From Deltaproteobacteria bacterium (GTDB lineage: Bacteria > Myxococcota > Polyangia > Haliangiales > Haliangiaceae): a stretch of 26,061 nt of DNA. Below are positions 7,894-14,292 of the stretch, piece by piece. The translations under genes and the position numbers were made by a program. Below the pieces are notes generated by a model. It saw nothing but the letters and a program-made list of their open reading frames with translations, did not search any database and was not told where the DNA came from. Every line of letters starts with the position of its first letter. Positions within the stretch are counted from its first letter, which is position 1. The stretch lies in assembly GCA_018262455.1 (NCBI GenBank), contig JAGSPR010000036.1:1-26061 (forward strand), read 5' to 3'.

Positions 7894-9147
7894 GTGACCA
7901 TCGATCCATTGGTAGGAACGGTGATTGATGGTCGATACGAGATCCAGGCTCGTGTCGGCGAGGGCTGGATGGGTGTCGTCTACAAGGCACGCCAGATCTC
8001 GATCGACCGCATCATCGCGCTGAAGATGCTCAACACGCAGATCGCGGGGGATCCGGCGTGGGTCCAGCGCTTCTACAACGAGGCCAAGGCGTGCTCGCGG
8101 CTCCAGCATCCGAACACGATCAGGATGTTCGATTTCGGTCAGACCTCCGACGGTCGGTTGTTCATGACCATGGAGTTTCTCGACGGGATCGCCCTGCGCG
8201 CCGCGCTGCAAAACGGCCCGTTCGCGCCGCAGCGCGTGGTCAAGGTGCTGATCCAGTGCTGCGCCTCGCTCGCCGAGGCACACTCGATCGGCATCATCCA
8301 TCGCAATATCAAGCCCGACAACGTGTTCGTGCTGAACATGGCGGGCTCGCCCGACTTCGCGAAGCTGCTCGACTTCTCGGTCGCGAAGCTGCTCGAAGGC
8401 GACCGCTTGAAGACCCAGGCCGGTGTCGTGTTCGGCACGCCCCAGTACATGTCTCCCGAGCAGGGTCGTGGGATGCAACTCGACGCGCGAAGCGATCTCT
8501 ACGCGCTCGGCATCCTCGCGTTCGAGATGTTGACCGGCAACGTGCCGTTTCACGACGAGAACCCGATGACGATCATCCAGATGCACCTGCATGCGGGCGT
8601 GCCGCCGATGCCGGAGCAGGTGCCACCTGCCGTGCAGCAGATCGTGCGCCGAGCTCTCGAGAAGGACGCCAACCGGCGTTACCAGTCGGCCGGTGAGATG
8701 ATGCAGCACTGCCAGCAGGTGTTCGCCGAGCTGTCGGGCGGCATGTCGGGCGGTGCCGGCGGGATGCCACGCAGCGTCGCCGCACTCGGCAACATGCCGC
8801 AGCAGCATCCCCAGTACCCACCGGCGCCGCAAGCACCGCAGGGCCAGCACGTCCCGTACCCTCAGGCGTCCCCGGAACAGCAGACGATGGTCGCGCAGAT
8901 GAGCCCGTTCGCTGGGGGGCAGATGCAGCGCCCCAGCATGCAGCAGCTGGGCATGCAGCAGCCTGCGGGCCCGAGCAACACCGTGATGCTGCAGCCGAGC
9001 GACGGCGTGGTCTCGAACGCGCGCCCCGGCCAGGCCGTCGGCACCGGCGCGATCCAGCAAGGCGCCTCGACCCTGTTCTGGATCGTGTCACTCCTCCTGG
9101 GCATCGCGATCGGCGCGCTTGCCTACGTGATCGTCCTCCAGCTGTAG
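7894..9147 (+). CDS. Tail-anchored Ser/Thr protein kinase homologue, predicted pseudokinase
   Basis: A 417-residue Hanks-type kinase fold. Present are the glycine loop GEGWMGVVYKA, the ATP-binding Lys44 (IALKML), its partner Glu63 (NEAKACSRL), KPDN after the catalytic loop, MSPEQ and the SDLYALGIL segment. The catalytic loop, however, reads HRN at residues 136-138 (codon AAT) instead of HRD, and DFG is DFS at 160-162. Loss of the HRD aspartate normally abolishes phosphotransfer, so this is probably a pseudokinase or very weak kinase that may still bind ATP. Residues from about 285 to 390 form a Pro/Gln/Met/Gly-rich linker. The last 26 residues (WIVSLLLGIAIGALAYVIV core) are a membrane segment, leaving the kinase domain in the cytoplasm. 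The GTG start at 7894 is the first start that gives a clean N terminus. A PP2C phosphatase gene follows. Confidence 0.9.
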   Translation: MTIDPLVGTVIDGRYEIQARVGEGWMGVVYKARQISIDRIIALKMLNTQIAGDPAWVQRFYNEAKACSRLQHPNTIRMFDFGQTSDGRLFMTMEFLDGIALRAALQNGPFAPQRVVKVLIQCCASLAEAHSIGIIHRNIKPDNVFVLNMAGSPDFAKLLDFSVAKLLEGDRLKTQAGVVFGTPQYMSPEQGRGMQLDARSDLYALGILAFEMLTGNVPFHDENPMTIIQMHLHAGVPPMPEQVPPAVQQIVRRALEKDANRRYQSAGEMMQHCQQVFAELSGGMSGGAGGMPRSVAALGNMPQQHPQYPPAPQAPQGQHVPYPQASPEQQTMVAQMSPFAGGQMQRPSMQQLGMQQPAGPSNTVMLQPSDGVVSNARPGQAVGTGAIQQGASTLFWIVSLLLGIAIGALAYVIVLQL

Positions 9148-9149
9148 GA
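9146..9149 (+). promoter_or_regulatory. Ribosome binding site of 26-codon ORF
   Basis: AGGA at 9146-9149 lies five bases before the ATG at 9155 and shares two bases with the TAG stop codon (9145-9147) of the kinase-homologue gene. Ribosomes finishing that gene would be well placed to reinitiate. Confidence 0.5.
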
Positions 9150-9154
9150 CTGCG

Positions 9155-9235
9155 ATGCCGCCGGACCAAGACGATAGCGAAACCGATCCCAGGGTGAACG
9201 ACTTCCTCGACGCGAAGACCGAGGCATCGCGATGA
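9155..9235 (+). CDS. Possible 26-residue small protein coupled to kinase homologue and phosphatase
   Basis: An ATG-started frame of 26 codons between the kinase-homologue and PP2C genes. The product is hydrophilic and acidic (MPPDQDDSETDPRV, then NDFLDAKTEASR), with no membrane segment or cysteine. Support for translation: an AGGA five bases upstream of the ATG, placed on the preceding stop codon, and an ATGA overlap of its stop with the PP2C start at 9232. It is in a different frame from both neighbours. I recognise no family. It could be a real small regulator, or simply a coupling ORF that carries ribosomes from the kinase homologue to the phosphatase, or chance. Confidence 0.4.
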   Translation: MPPDQDDSETDPRVNDFLDAKTEASR

Positions 9236-10041
9236 CCGATCCCAACGGACGTCCGGTTCCGGTCGAGCGCTTCCTGCTGCGCGCGGTCGGTCGAACCGAC
9301 GTGGGCGCGCAACGTACGCAGAACGAAGACGCGATGTACTACGACGACTTTCTCGGCGTGTACGTCGTGTGCGACGGCATGGGAGGGCATGCTTCGGGGC
9401 AGGTGGCATCCGACATCGCCATCCGGACCGTGGTGCACTCGCTCAAGACCGGTGCCCCCGAGCCGTCTCCCGGACAGGATCCCCTCGTGGCCGCCATGCG
9501 TGCCGCCAACGCCGCGGTGTACCAGCGCTCGCTGATGGATCCGGCGTGCCATGGCATGGGCACCACGGCCGTCGGGCTGAGGTTCGAAGAGAACCTGGTC
9601 CACATCTGCCACTGCGGGGACTCGCGGGCTTACCTGCTGCGCCAGGGCCAGCTCCAACAGCTCACGCGCGATCACTCGCTGCGCAACCTCTACCAGGACC
9701 GGCCCGATCTGATCGGCACCCTCGGGCCCGCGACCTCCAACGTGATCATCCGCGCGATCGGCCTCGATGCCAATGTCGAGATCGAGCACAACGCGATGAC
9801 CCCCGAGCACAACGACATCTACATGCTGTGCTGCGATGGGCTCAACGACCTCGTCGATGACTGGATGATCCGCGAGATCATGACCTCCGGCGATTCGCTC
9901 GAGAGCGTGGCCGAGAGCCTGGTCCGCGCCGCGAACAACAACGGCGGCACCGATAACATCACCGTGGTCCTGGCACAGGCGTTCGTCGATCCGCTGTGGG
10001 TCCCGGCAGACGCCTACCAGCAGCACATGCACGGCTACTGA
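9232..10041 (+). CDS. PP2C-family protein Ser/Thr phosphatase
   Basis: A metal-dependent phosphatase that removes phosphate from Ser/Thr; in bacteria this family usually reverses Hanks-type kinases. The 269-residue protein is a single PP2C domain. Metal-binding residues are visible: Asp33 in QNEDA, Asp48-Gly49 in VCDGMGGHASG, Asp202 in CCDGLNDL, and Asp241 in GGTDNITVVL. The GMGTT and GDSRAYLLR motifs are also standard. No signal peptide or transmembrane segment is seen, so it is cytoplasmic. The ATG at 9232 has a GAGG seven bases upstream and overlaps the stop of the 26-codon ORF (ATGA). Its pairing with an apparently inactive kinase homologue raises the question of which kinase it opposes. 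A UUCG-loop hairpin covers its stop codon. Confidence 0.93.
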   Translation: MTDPNGRPVPVERFLLRAVGRTDVGAQRTQNEDAMYYDDFLGVYVVCDGMGGHASGQVASDIAIRTVVHSLKTGAPEPSPGQDPLVAAMRAANAAVYQRSLMDPACHGMGTTAVGLRFEENLVHICHCGDSRAYLLRQGQLQQLTRDHSLRNLYQDRPDLIGTLGPATSNVIIRAIGLDANVEIEHNAMTPEHNDIYMLCCDGLNDLVDDWMIREIMTSGDSLESVAESLVRAANNNGGTDNITVVLAQAFVDPLWVPADAYQQHMHGY

Positions 10042-10052
10042 GCTTCGGCTCA
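10039..10052 (+). terminator. Short UUCG-tetraloop hairpin at the end of the phosphatase gene
   Basis: TGAGC-TTCG-GCTCA: five base pairs closing a C(UUCG)G tetraloop, beginning on the TGA stop codon. There is no T-run after it, so it may act as a weak terminator or an mRNA-stabilising 3' end, and it may be incidental. Confidence 0.4.
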
Positions 10053-10106
10053 CCGTAGCGCGACCTCGATGTAGTGTACTCGAGTCGCTCGGTGTAGCTT
10101 CCCGTC

Positions 10107-10337
10107 ATGGCAAATGACCAGGAAGCGGTCGTCGTCTACACGGGCACGCAGATCCAGGCCGAGGTCCTCCATGCCATGTTGCATGCACGCGGCATCGCAT
10201 CGAAGGTCACCCGCGACCACGAGATCGAAGGTGGCACCGCGATCATCGAGGCGGTGATCTTCGTCCCACCCGAGCAGGCCGAGGAAGCGCGCGCGCTGAT
10301 CGTGGATATCGAGTCGGGCGCGGCCGCGCGTAAGTAG
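10107..10337 (+). CDS. DUF2007-type small putative signal-transducing protein
   Basis: A 76-residue protein with the pattern of the DUF2007 family: an opening strand EAVVVYTGTQIQAEVLHAML, meaning a change in location or copy is read by a residue-swapped helix, then RGIASKV and a closing FVPPEQAEEARALIVD. Such proteins resemble the regulatory part of nitrogen PII-like or ACT-like folds and often sit beside signalling or membrane genes, but their function is not established. It is cytoplasmic, with no signal peptide. It starts 65 bases after the PP2C stop with no clear ribosome binding site, so it may have its own promoter or be the operon tail. Its TAG stop directly abuts the stop codon of the convergent FHA gene (TAG|TTA, no spacer). 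Confidence 0.75.
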   Translation: MANDQEAVVVYTGTQIQAEVLHAMLHARGIASKVTRDHEIEGGTAIIEAVIFVPPEQAEEARALIVDIESGAAARK

Positions 10338-11243
10338 TTAGGGCTCCAGCTTGCTGTCGCCGTCATCGAGGTCCGCGTGGGTTGGATCCTCGTCTCGACC
10401 AGCGTCCGGGGCCGCGTCGGGGGCCCAGCTCGTCTCGCCGGTGGCCCGGTGGCGCGAGACCTCTGCTTTGACGAGCGCATCCTGCGCGACGTTGCGCGCG
10501 CTCTCGGCGGCCCACTTGGCGTGCTGGGTCTCCTGGAGCTCGACCTCCTGCGCGTTGATGACTTTGCGCAGGTGCTCGATCTCGGCGAGCTGCTCGTTGA
10601 GCTTGTTCCAGCCCTCGTCCTTGGTCTGCGACAGCGCCATCACCTGACGGTTGAGATCGTCGATGCAGTCGCGCAGCGCCCGTACCTCGGCGCGGACGCG
10701 CTTGCCATCAGCGACCTCCCGCTCGTACGCCGCGGTCGCCTTCTCGAGGTCTGCGCGCAACGCCTGGATCTCGCCATCCGCATGCTGCGCATCGACAGCG
10801 ACGTCGGCGGCATCTCCCTCCCCGGGCATCCCGAGATCGACGACGCTGACGCTCACGGGCATCGCGGGCGGTCCGCCATACGGCAGGCTCGCGCGGTCCC
10901 CGCCGAATCCGGGCGGCGACGATCCGTCGTAGCCGGGAGGGACCGTGACCTGGCTCTCGTCGATGAACCGGATCATGAGCGAGCCGCACTGGATCATGTC
11001 CGCATGACCGAGCGCCTGCTTCTGGACCCGCGCGTTGTTGAGATACACGCCGTTCGAGCTCCCGAGATCCTCGACCACGAACCGCCCACCCTCCATGCGG
11101 ATCTGCGAGTGCCTGCGCGATACCAGGCCGTCATCGGTCCGGATCGCGCACTCGAGGCCGCGGCCGACGTAGACGATCTCGGTCTGCGACAGCTCGACAG
11201 CTCCCTCGCGGCCCTGGCTATCCCGAAAGAGAAGGCGGGCCAT
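10338..11243 (-). CDS. FHA domain protein with coiled-coil region
   Basis: A 301-residue cytoplasmic protein. The N-terminal FHA domain (roughly residues 15-95) has the full phosphothreonine-binding signature: GRG, SRRHSQI, and LGSSNGVYLNN. A Pro/Gly-rich linker follows (about 95-150), then a long charged helix with heptad-like spacing from about 155 to 265 (IQALRADLEKATAAYEREV and onward), consistent with a coiled coil and dimerisation. The tail is acidic. FHA domains bind phosphothreonine on kinase targets, so this protein could read the output of Ser/Thr kinases such as those usually abundant in this lineage. It lies 69 bases downstream of a second FHA gene on the same strand, probably one transcript. 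The start at 11243 is ATG. Confidence 0.88.
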   Translation of the reverse strand: MARLLFRDSQGREGAVELSQTEIVYVGRGLECAIRTDDGLVSRRHSQIRMEGGRFVVEDLGSSNGVYLNNARVQKQALGHADMIQCGSLMIRFIDESQVTVPPGYDGSSPPGFGGDRASLPYGGPPAMPVSVSVVDLGMPGEGDAADVAVDAQHADGEIQALRADLEKATAAYEREVADGKRVRAEVRALRDCIDDLNRQVMALSQTKDEGWNKLNEQLAEIEHLRKVINAQEVELQETQHAKWAAESARNVAQDALVKAEVSRHRATGETSWAPDAAPDAGRDEDPTHADLDDGDSKLEP

Positions 11244-11312
11244 TACAGTCGTCCGATGGTACCGGGCTGCGGCACGAGGCGCCAGTCTGCGACGAGGACC
11301 GCCCCGATCGGC

Positions 11313-11804
11313 TCAGGCTCGCTTGAACACTGCCTCGGAGTTGCCGACGCGGATGATGTCTCCGGTCTCGAGGACCTTCTTCGGGACCCTGCGTCCGTTG
11401 ACGTAGATGCCGTTGGTCGAGCCCAGGTCCGCGAGCTCGTAGTTTCCATCGACCTTGCGGATGCCGGCGTGGGTGCGCGACACGGCCGGGTCGGCGAGCA
11501 CCACGGTGTTGCCCGCGACCGAGCCGATCGTGGTGAGCTCCTCGGTCAAGGACAGCACCTGGTTGGCCATCGGGCCAAGGATGAACTCGAGCCGCGCGAC
11601 GGGGGCCCAGCCGCAGAACAGACACTTCGTCCAGACCGGCAGCATGACGCGCCGGCAGCCGCCGCAGGTCGTCTGGTTCTTGGCAGCGTTGTGATCGCTC
11701 CGCTTGTCGGCCTTGTGGTCGAGCTGCCGCTCGATGATCGCGAGCACGACCAAGAGGCTCACCGCGGTAGCGACAATCACCGCGATCAAGACCCCGCTAG
11801 CCAC
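11313..11804 (-). CDS. Membrane-anchored zinc-ribbon FHA protein
   Basis: A 163-residue protein with three parts: an N-terminal membrane helix (residues 4-24, GVLIAVIVATAVSLLVVLAI), a zinc ribbon with C47-x2-C50 and C61-x2-C64, and a C-terminal FHA domain (about 75-160) with SRTHAGI and LGSTNGIYVNG. The GTG start at 11804 is supported by AGGTGAGG at 11809-11816, four bases upstream. In the FHA domain the usual GR at the first binding loop is Gly-Ser (TTIGSVAGN), so the arginine that contacts phosphate is missing; phosphopeptide binding may be weakened. The FHA domain would face the cytoplasm if the N terminus is outside or the helix is a signal anchor. It is the first gene of a two-FHA operon. 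Confidence 0.87.
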   Translation of the reverse strand: MASGVLIAVIVATAVSLLVVLAIIERQLDHKADKRSDHNAAKNQTTCGGCRRVMLPVWTKCLFCGWAPVARLEFILGPMANQVLSLTEELTTIGSVAGNTVVLADPAVSRTHAGIRKVDGNYELADLGSTNGIYVNGRRVPKKVLETGDIIRVGNSEAVFKRA

Positions 11805-11842
11805 GAGACCTCACCTATCGCCTTGCGCGTGATGCTGAGCCG

Positions 11843-11888
11843 TCATCGAGCTTCATCGAGGCTGCGCGATGTTATCGGACTGTCCGAT
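11843..11888. promoter_or_regulatory. Candidate operator sites in divergent FHA/ferredoxin region
   Basis: Two direct copies of TCATCGAG (11843-11850 and 11853-11860) are spaced by ten bases, one helical turn. Next to them is a 15-base palindrome with seven-base arms, ATCGGAC-T-GTCCGAT, at 11874-11888. The region lies between divergent genes starting at 11804 and 11962, where a regulator would be expected. No known regulator motif is recognised. Confidence 0.35.
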
Positions 11889-11961
11889 CTGCTCAAGCAG
11901 GAACGCGACGAAAAGCGAGCCGCACATTGACAGCTCGGGGCGAGGCCGACATCGTCGTTCC

Positions 11962-12267
11962 GTGACGCGCCGCCATCTGTTCGTCTGCACGAATCCGCGA
12001 TCGAGCGGCAAGCCGGCGTGCGGACCACGCGGCGGCGATGCGTTGATCCTGGCGGTCCAGAACCTGCTGATCACGCGGCGAGCGACCGATGTCCTGGTCA
12101 CGCCTTGTGGTTGTCTGGGCCCCTGCTTCGACGGCCCCAACGCGGTCGTGTATCCAGATGCGGTGTGGTACGGCGCGCTCGACGTCAATGACGCAGCGGG
12201 TCTTGTCGATCACTTGATCGATGGCGTGCCACTGGCCGCCAAGATCATGCCGCCCCCAGGATCGTGA
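11962..12267 (+). CDS. Thioredoxin-like [2Fe-2S] ferredoxin
   Basis: A 101-residue electron carrier of the thioredoxin-fold 2Fe-2S ferredoxin family (the type seen in Aquifex Fd4 and the NuoE C-terminal domain). The cluster ligands fit the family spacing: C9 in FVCTNPR, C20 in KPACGPRGG, and C51 and C55 in CGCLGPC; C49 is an extra cysteine. The segment GPNAVVYPDAVWYG after the last cysteines is also typical. The frame is open further upstream from 11869, but the family begins directly at the RRHLFVC strand, so the GTG at 11962 is preferred. The protein is cytoplasmic. It is monocistronic as far as visible; its stop lies five bases from the convergent PilZ gene stop. The redox partner is unknown. 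Confidence 0.87.
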   Translation: MTRRHLFVCTNPRSSGKPACGPRGGDALILAVQNLLITRRATDVLVTPCGCLGPCFDGPNAVVYPDAVWYGALDVNDAAGLVDHLIDGVPLAAKIMPPPGS

Positions 12268-12272
12268 CCAGC

Positions 12273-12977
12273 TCAGCCGATCGCGGTCGCGAGCTGGGCG
12301 ACTGGCGTCGTCGACCAAGCTTCGATCGCGCGGCCCGCCGTCGCTTCGAGGTCATCGGTGATCTCGGCGGTCGTGACCCACGGGAAGCTGTCGCTCAGGA
12401 TCGCCGCAAGGTCGGTGGTGGGGACGCCGAACCCGGGTGCCAGCAGGCAGACGCTGACGTGGAGCTGGCCTCGGGTGAGCAGGTCGACCACGTCGAGCGG
12501 GGTCTTGGGAGCGAGCGGAGTCATCCCGTGGCCGACCAGCCGCGCGATCAGCGAATCACGCCGGGTCGTGTGGTCATCGATCACGAGAACTGGCCGGCGA
12601 TGCGCGGCGAACAACGCGGCGGTGATCGTCTGCTCGATGGCGTCTTGCATCACGGGCTCGACCCGGTCGAACGCCACCGCGACGCGCCAACCCGCTGATC
12701 GCTCGGCTCGTTCGACGCGCACCGCGTGAGCGGAGACCCAGCCGCTGACGTCGGAGGCCGGCAACCGAAACTCGACGTCGAACCCTGAGCCGGGCTTGCT
12801 GCGGACGTTCACGAGCGCGCCGCTCTGCGACAGGTTCTCGAGCTGACCGTGCAACGGCGCATCGGCAGTCGAGCTCATGCCGGAGGGGTGAAGGACCGCG
12901 ATGCCCCGCACCGGCACCCGCAGGGCGTGCCGTCGTTCTGCCCCACCCGATCGCGCTTCGAAACAACGGTCTCCCAT
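12273..12977 (-). CDS. PilZ domain protein fused to a degenerate receiver domain
   Basis: A 234-residue protein. The N-terminal PilZ domain carries both c-di-GMP binding signatures: RRHALRVPV (R-x3-R) near residue 15 and ENLSQSGALV (N-x-S-x2-G) near residue 48. A C-terminal half starting at about residue 130 looks like a response-regulator receiver: RRPVLVIDDHTTRRDSL has the acidic pair, but the strand that should carry the phosphorylated aspartate reads VCLLAPGFG, with alanine at that place. It is therefore probably a pseudo-receiver that does not take phosphate. The start is set by GGGAGG seven bases upstream of the ATG at 12977; a start at 13013 would lack this. The protein is predicted to be cytoplasmic. 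It likely couples c-di-GMP to a partner; the target is unknown. Confidence 0.83.
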   Translation of the reverse strand: MGDRCFEARSGGAERRHALRVPVRGIAVLHPSGMSSTADAPLHGQLENLSQSGALVNVRSKPGSGFDVEFRLPASDVSGWVSAHAVRVERAERSAGWRVAVAFDRVEPVMQDAIEQTITAALFAAHRRPVLVIDDHTTRRDSLIARLVGHGMTPLAPKTPLDVVDLLTRGQLHVSVCLLAPGFGVPTTDLAAILSDSFPWVTTAEITDDLEATAGRAIEAWSTTPVAQLATAIG

Positions 12978-12984
12978 GCCTCGG

Positions 12985-12990
12985 CCTCCC
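12985..12990 (-). promoter_or_regulatory. Strong Shine-Dalgarno fixing the PilZ gene start
   Basis: Minus-strand GGGAGG lies seven bases before the ATG at 12977, which decides this start over the in-frame codon at 13013. Confidence 0.75.
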
Positions 12991-13033
12991 ACTAGGGGAC
13001 GGAGCATACGCAAAGACCCTCTCCCTCGATCAG

Positions 13034-13062
13034 CGTTTTCTCGGGTCGCTTCGTGAGAAACG
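13034..13062. terminator. Imperfect inverted repeat downstream of the SprT-like gene
   Basis: CGTTTTCTC at 13034-13042 pairs with GAGAAACG at 13055-13062 with one bulged T and a 12-base loop. It lies in the 157-base gap between the SprT-like and PilZ genes (both minus strand) and could end the upstream transcript. No T-run follows on the minus strand. The rest of the gap shows nothing else I can name. Confidence 0.3.
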
Positions 13063-13134
13063 ACCGACGCGCAGCGTCAACACGCGTCGATGAGGAAAAT
13101 CACAGCGGCAGCGGTCGCCACGCTGAGGTCGCGA

Positions 13135-13983
13135 TCAGTACGTGAGGATCGCGTCGAGATGGCGACGCTCCCAGGTCTTCGCTTGATCGTAGTGCTCGAA
13201 GTGCGCCTCGTCAGCGAGGAACTCCTTCGAATGAAACTCGCGGCGCCCGTTCTTCATCCGGATGTCGTGGACCTGATGGAGCATCTCGTGGAACACGATC
13301 CACGATACGAAGAACGCCGGGACGAACGATCGATCGAGCGAGCGGTGGATGCGGATCAGCCGGTCCTCGACGGAGTAGCTGCCCATCTTGATCGAGTTGC
13401 GGCGCCGCGGCTGCCCGTTCTTGGCGCCCCACGTGATCGCGGCCTCGATCTTGTTGTCGAAGTACCTGGCGTTGAGATCGTCGTAGATCTGCCGGAGGTC
13501 GTGGAACTCGCCCGCGGTGAAGATCAGCGTCGCCGAGTTGCGCCGCGTGCGACCACGAACGTGGGACGAATTCTCGTCGATGAAGTCGCCCAGCACGCGA
13601 GAGGCGTCCGGATCGTTGTCGGCGATGTAGCGAGCGAGTGCCCGGGTGATCACCGGGTCGGCATCGGCGAACATGTGGTGGAGCCGAACCTCGAACCGGC
13701 GCTCCTTCGTGATCCGGCGGACCGAGATCATCGTGTAGCGGTTATCGGTCAGGGTCACCTGGACGCGACCGCGTGACAGATGCGCACGGATGCGGCGCTC
13801 GAGGCTGTCCTGCGCCTCGAGGATCTGCTGAGGCGGGCCCTTCTTGCTCGGCCGGGCCGCCGCACGCCGCATGACCTCCACCAGACCGACGGCGCGACTG
13901 GTGCCTTCGCTGGTCAGCGTGGAGCTGCCGGCGTAGACCTCGAGGCACGGGAGACGGGGGATTGCCGGCAACGCTTCACTCAA
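13135..13983 (-). CDS. SprT-like zinc metallopeptidase domain protein
   Basis: A 282-residue protein whose C-terminal half matches the SprT-like metallopeptidase fold: LRQIYDDLNARYFDNKI, a typical SprT opening, and the zinc-binding HEMLH (H232-E233-M-L-H236) with a third likely ligand His251 in EFHSKEF. The family includes the eukaryotic SPRTN protease that digests DNA-protein crosslinks; bacterial members are mostly uncharacterised. The N-terminal 130 or so residues are basic (RRAAARPSKKG, RRIRAHLSRGRVQVTL) and without recognised motifs; they may bind nucleic acid, which is inference. No zinc ribbon follows the peptidase domain. The TTG start at 13983 is preferred because AAGAGGAG lies six bases upstream. 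It is divergent from aspS across a 309-base gap. Confidence 0.85.
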   Translation of the reverse strand: MSEALPAIPRLPCLEVYAGSSTLTSEGTSRAVGLVEVMRRAAARPSKKGPPQQILEAQDSLERRIRAHLSRGRVQVTLTDNRYTMISVRRITKERRFEVRLHHMFADADPVITRALARYIADNDPDASRVLGDFIDENSSHVRGRTRRNSATLIFTAGEFHDLRQIYDDLNARYFDNKIEAAITWGAKNGQPRRRNSIKMGSYSVEDRLIRIHRSLDRSFVPAFFVSWIVFHEMLHQVHDIRMKNGRREFHSKEFLADEAHFEHYDQAKTWERRHLDAILTY

Positions 13984-13989
13984 CGCGGA

Positions 13990-13997
13990 CTCCTCTT
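13990..13997 (-). promoter_or_regulatory. Strong Shine-Dalgarno before a TTG start
   Basis: Minus-strand AAGAGGAG sits six bases before the TTG at 13983. This strong site supports a rare TTG initiation codon for the SprT-like gene. Confidence 0.7.
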
Positions 13998-14135
13998 ATT
14001 GAAGCACATAGAGAACGCCGCGGCGCAGCCTGCTTGAAGCTGCGAAAAAGGGCACACGTCAGCCGTTGGCCCCAGCCGGGAGGGACCGTCGAAAGACCCG
14101 CGCCGCGAACGAAGAAAATGCTAACGCGCCGGTTC

Positions 14136-14159
14136 GGGGTGGATCAAATTCTCCACCCC
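14136..14159 (+). promoter_or_regulatory. Perfect hairpin upstream of aspS (terminator or leader element)
   Basis: GGGGTGGA at 14136-14143 and TCCACCCC at 14152-14159 form eight pairs with no mismatch around an eight-base A/T-rich loop (TCAAATTC). TTTGAG follows. It lies 133 bases before the aspS start. It could be an attenuator in the aspS leader or a terminator for a short transcript. Confidence 0.45.
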
Positions 14160-14177
14160 TTTGAGGGATCACCTGGG

Positions 14178-14191
14178 GATCGGATCCGATC
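14178..14191. promoter_or_regulatory. 14-base palindrome upstream of aspS
   Basis: GATCGGATCCGATC is a perfect palindrome about 100 bases before the aspS start, just downstream of the leader hairpin. It is a possible operator. GATC/CGATC words are common in this GC-rich DNA, so chance is not excluded. Confidence 0.3.
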
Positions 14192-14292
14192 GCAACTGTT
14201 GGGAAAACGCCGTCATGGCTGTTTGGCCCCCGGCGAGGAAGCTGCCGGGATCGCACCAGGGGTTTCCGCCAATCGGCTATCTTGCTGGTCCC

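Larger units (their letters stand above)
13984..14292. other. Divergent intergenic region between SprT-like gene and aspS
   Basis: About 309 bases with no supported gene. Apart from the Shine-Dalgarno on the left, it contains a perfect eight-pair hairpin at 14136-14159 and a 14-base palindrome at 14178-14191, both described separately. I see no convincing -35/-10 pair and no T-box-like or riboswitch structure. An open frame in phase with aspS extends back to 14161 but does not look like protein of this family. Confidence 0.5.

Noticed and set aside
7896..7933. Seven-base inverted repeat (GACCATC/GATGGTC) at the kinase-homologue start
   Set aside because: The arms are 24 bases apart and inside coding sequence; it could fold over the start codon, but nothing else supports regulation.
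7531..9060. Long minus-strand open frame opposite the kinase-homologue gene
   Set aside because: His/Arg/Leu-rich shadow of the kinase-fold coding strand; no recognisable motif and no ribosome binding site.
10377..11930. 517-codon plus-strand open frame across the FHA genes
   Set aside because: It spans two minus-strand genes with convincing FHA, zinc-ribbon and coiled-coil features; its own product looks like a compositional shadow.
14161..14292. N-terminal extension of aspS to an upstream start
   Set aside because: AspRS proteins begin close to the RTHxCG motif; the extra 44 residues have no family match and the DNA holds a palindrome.
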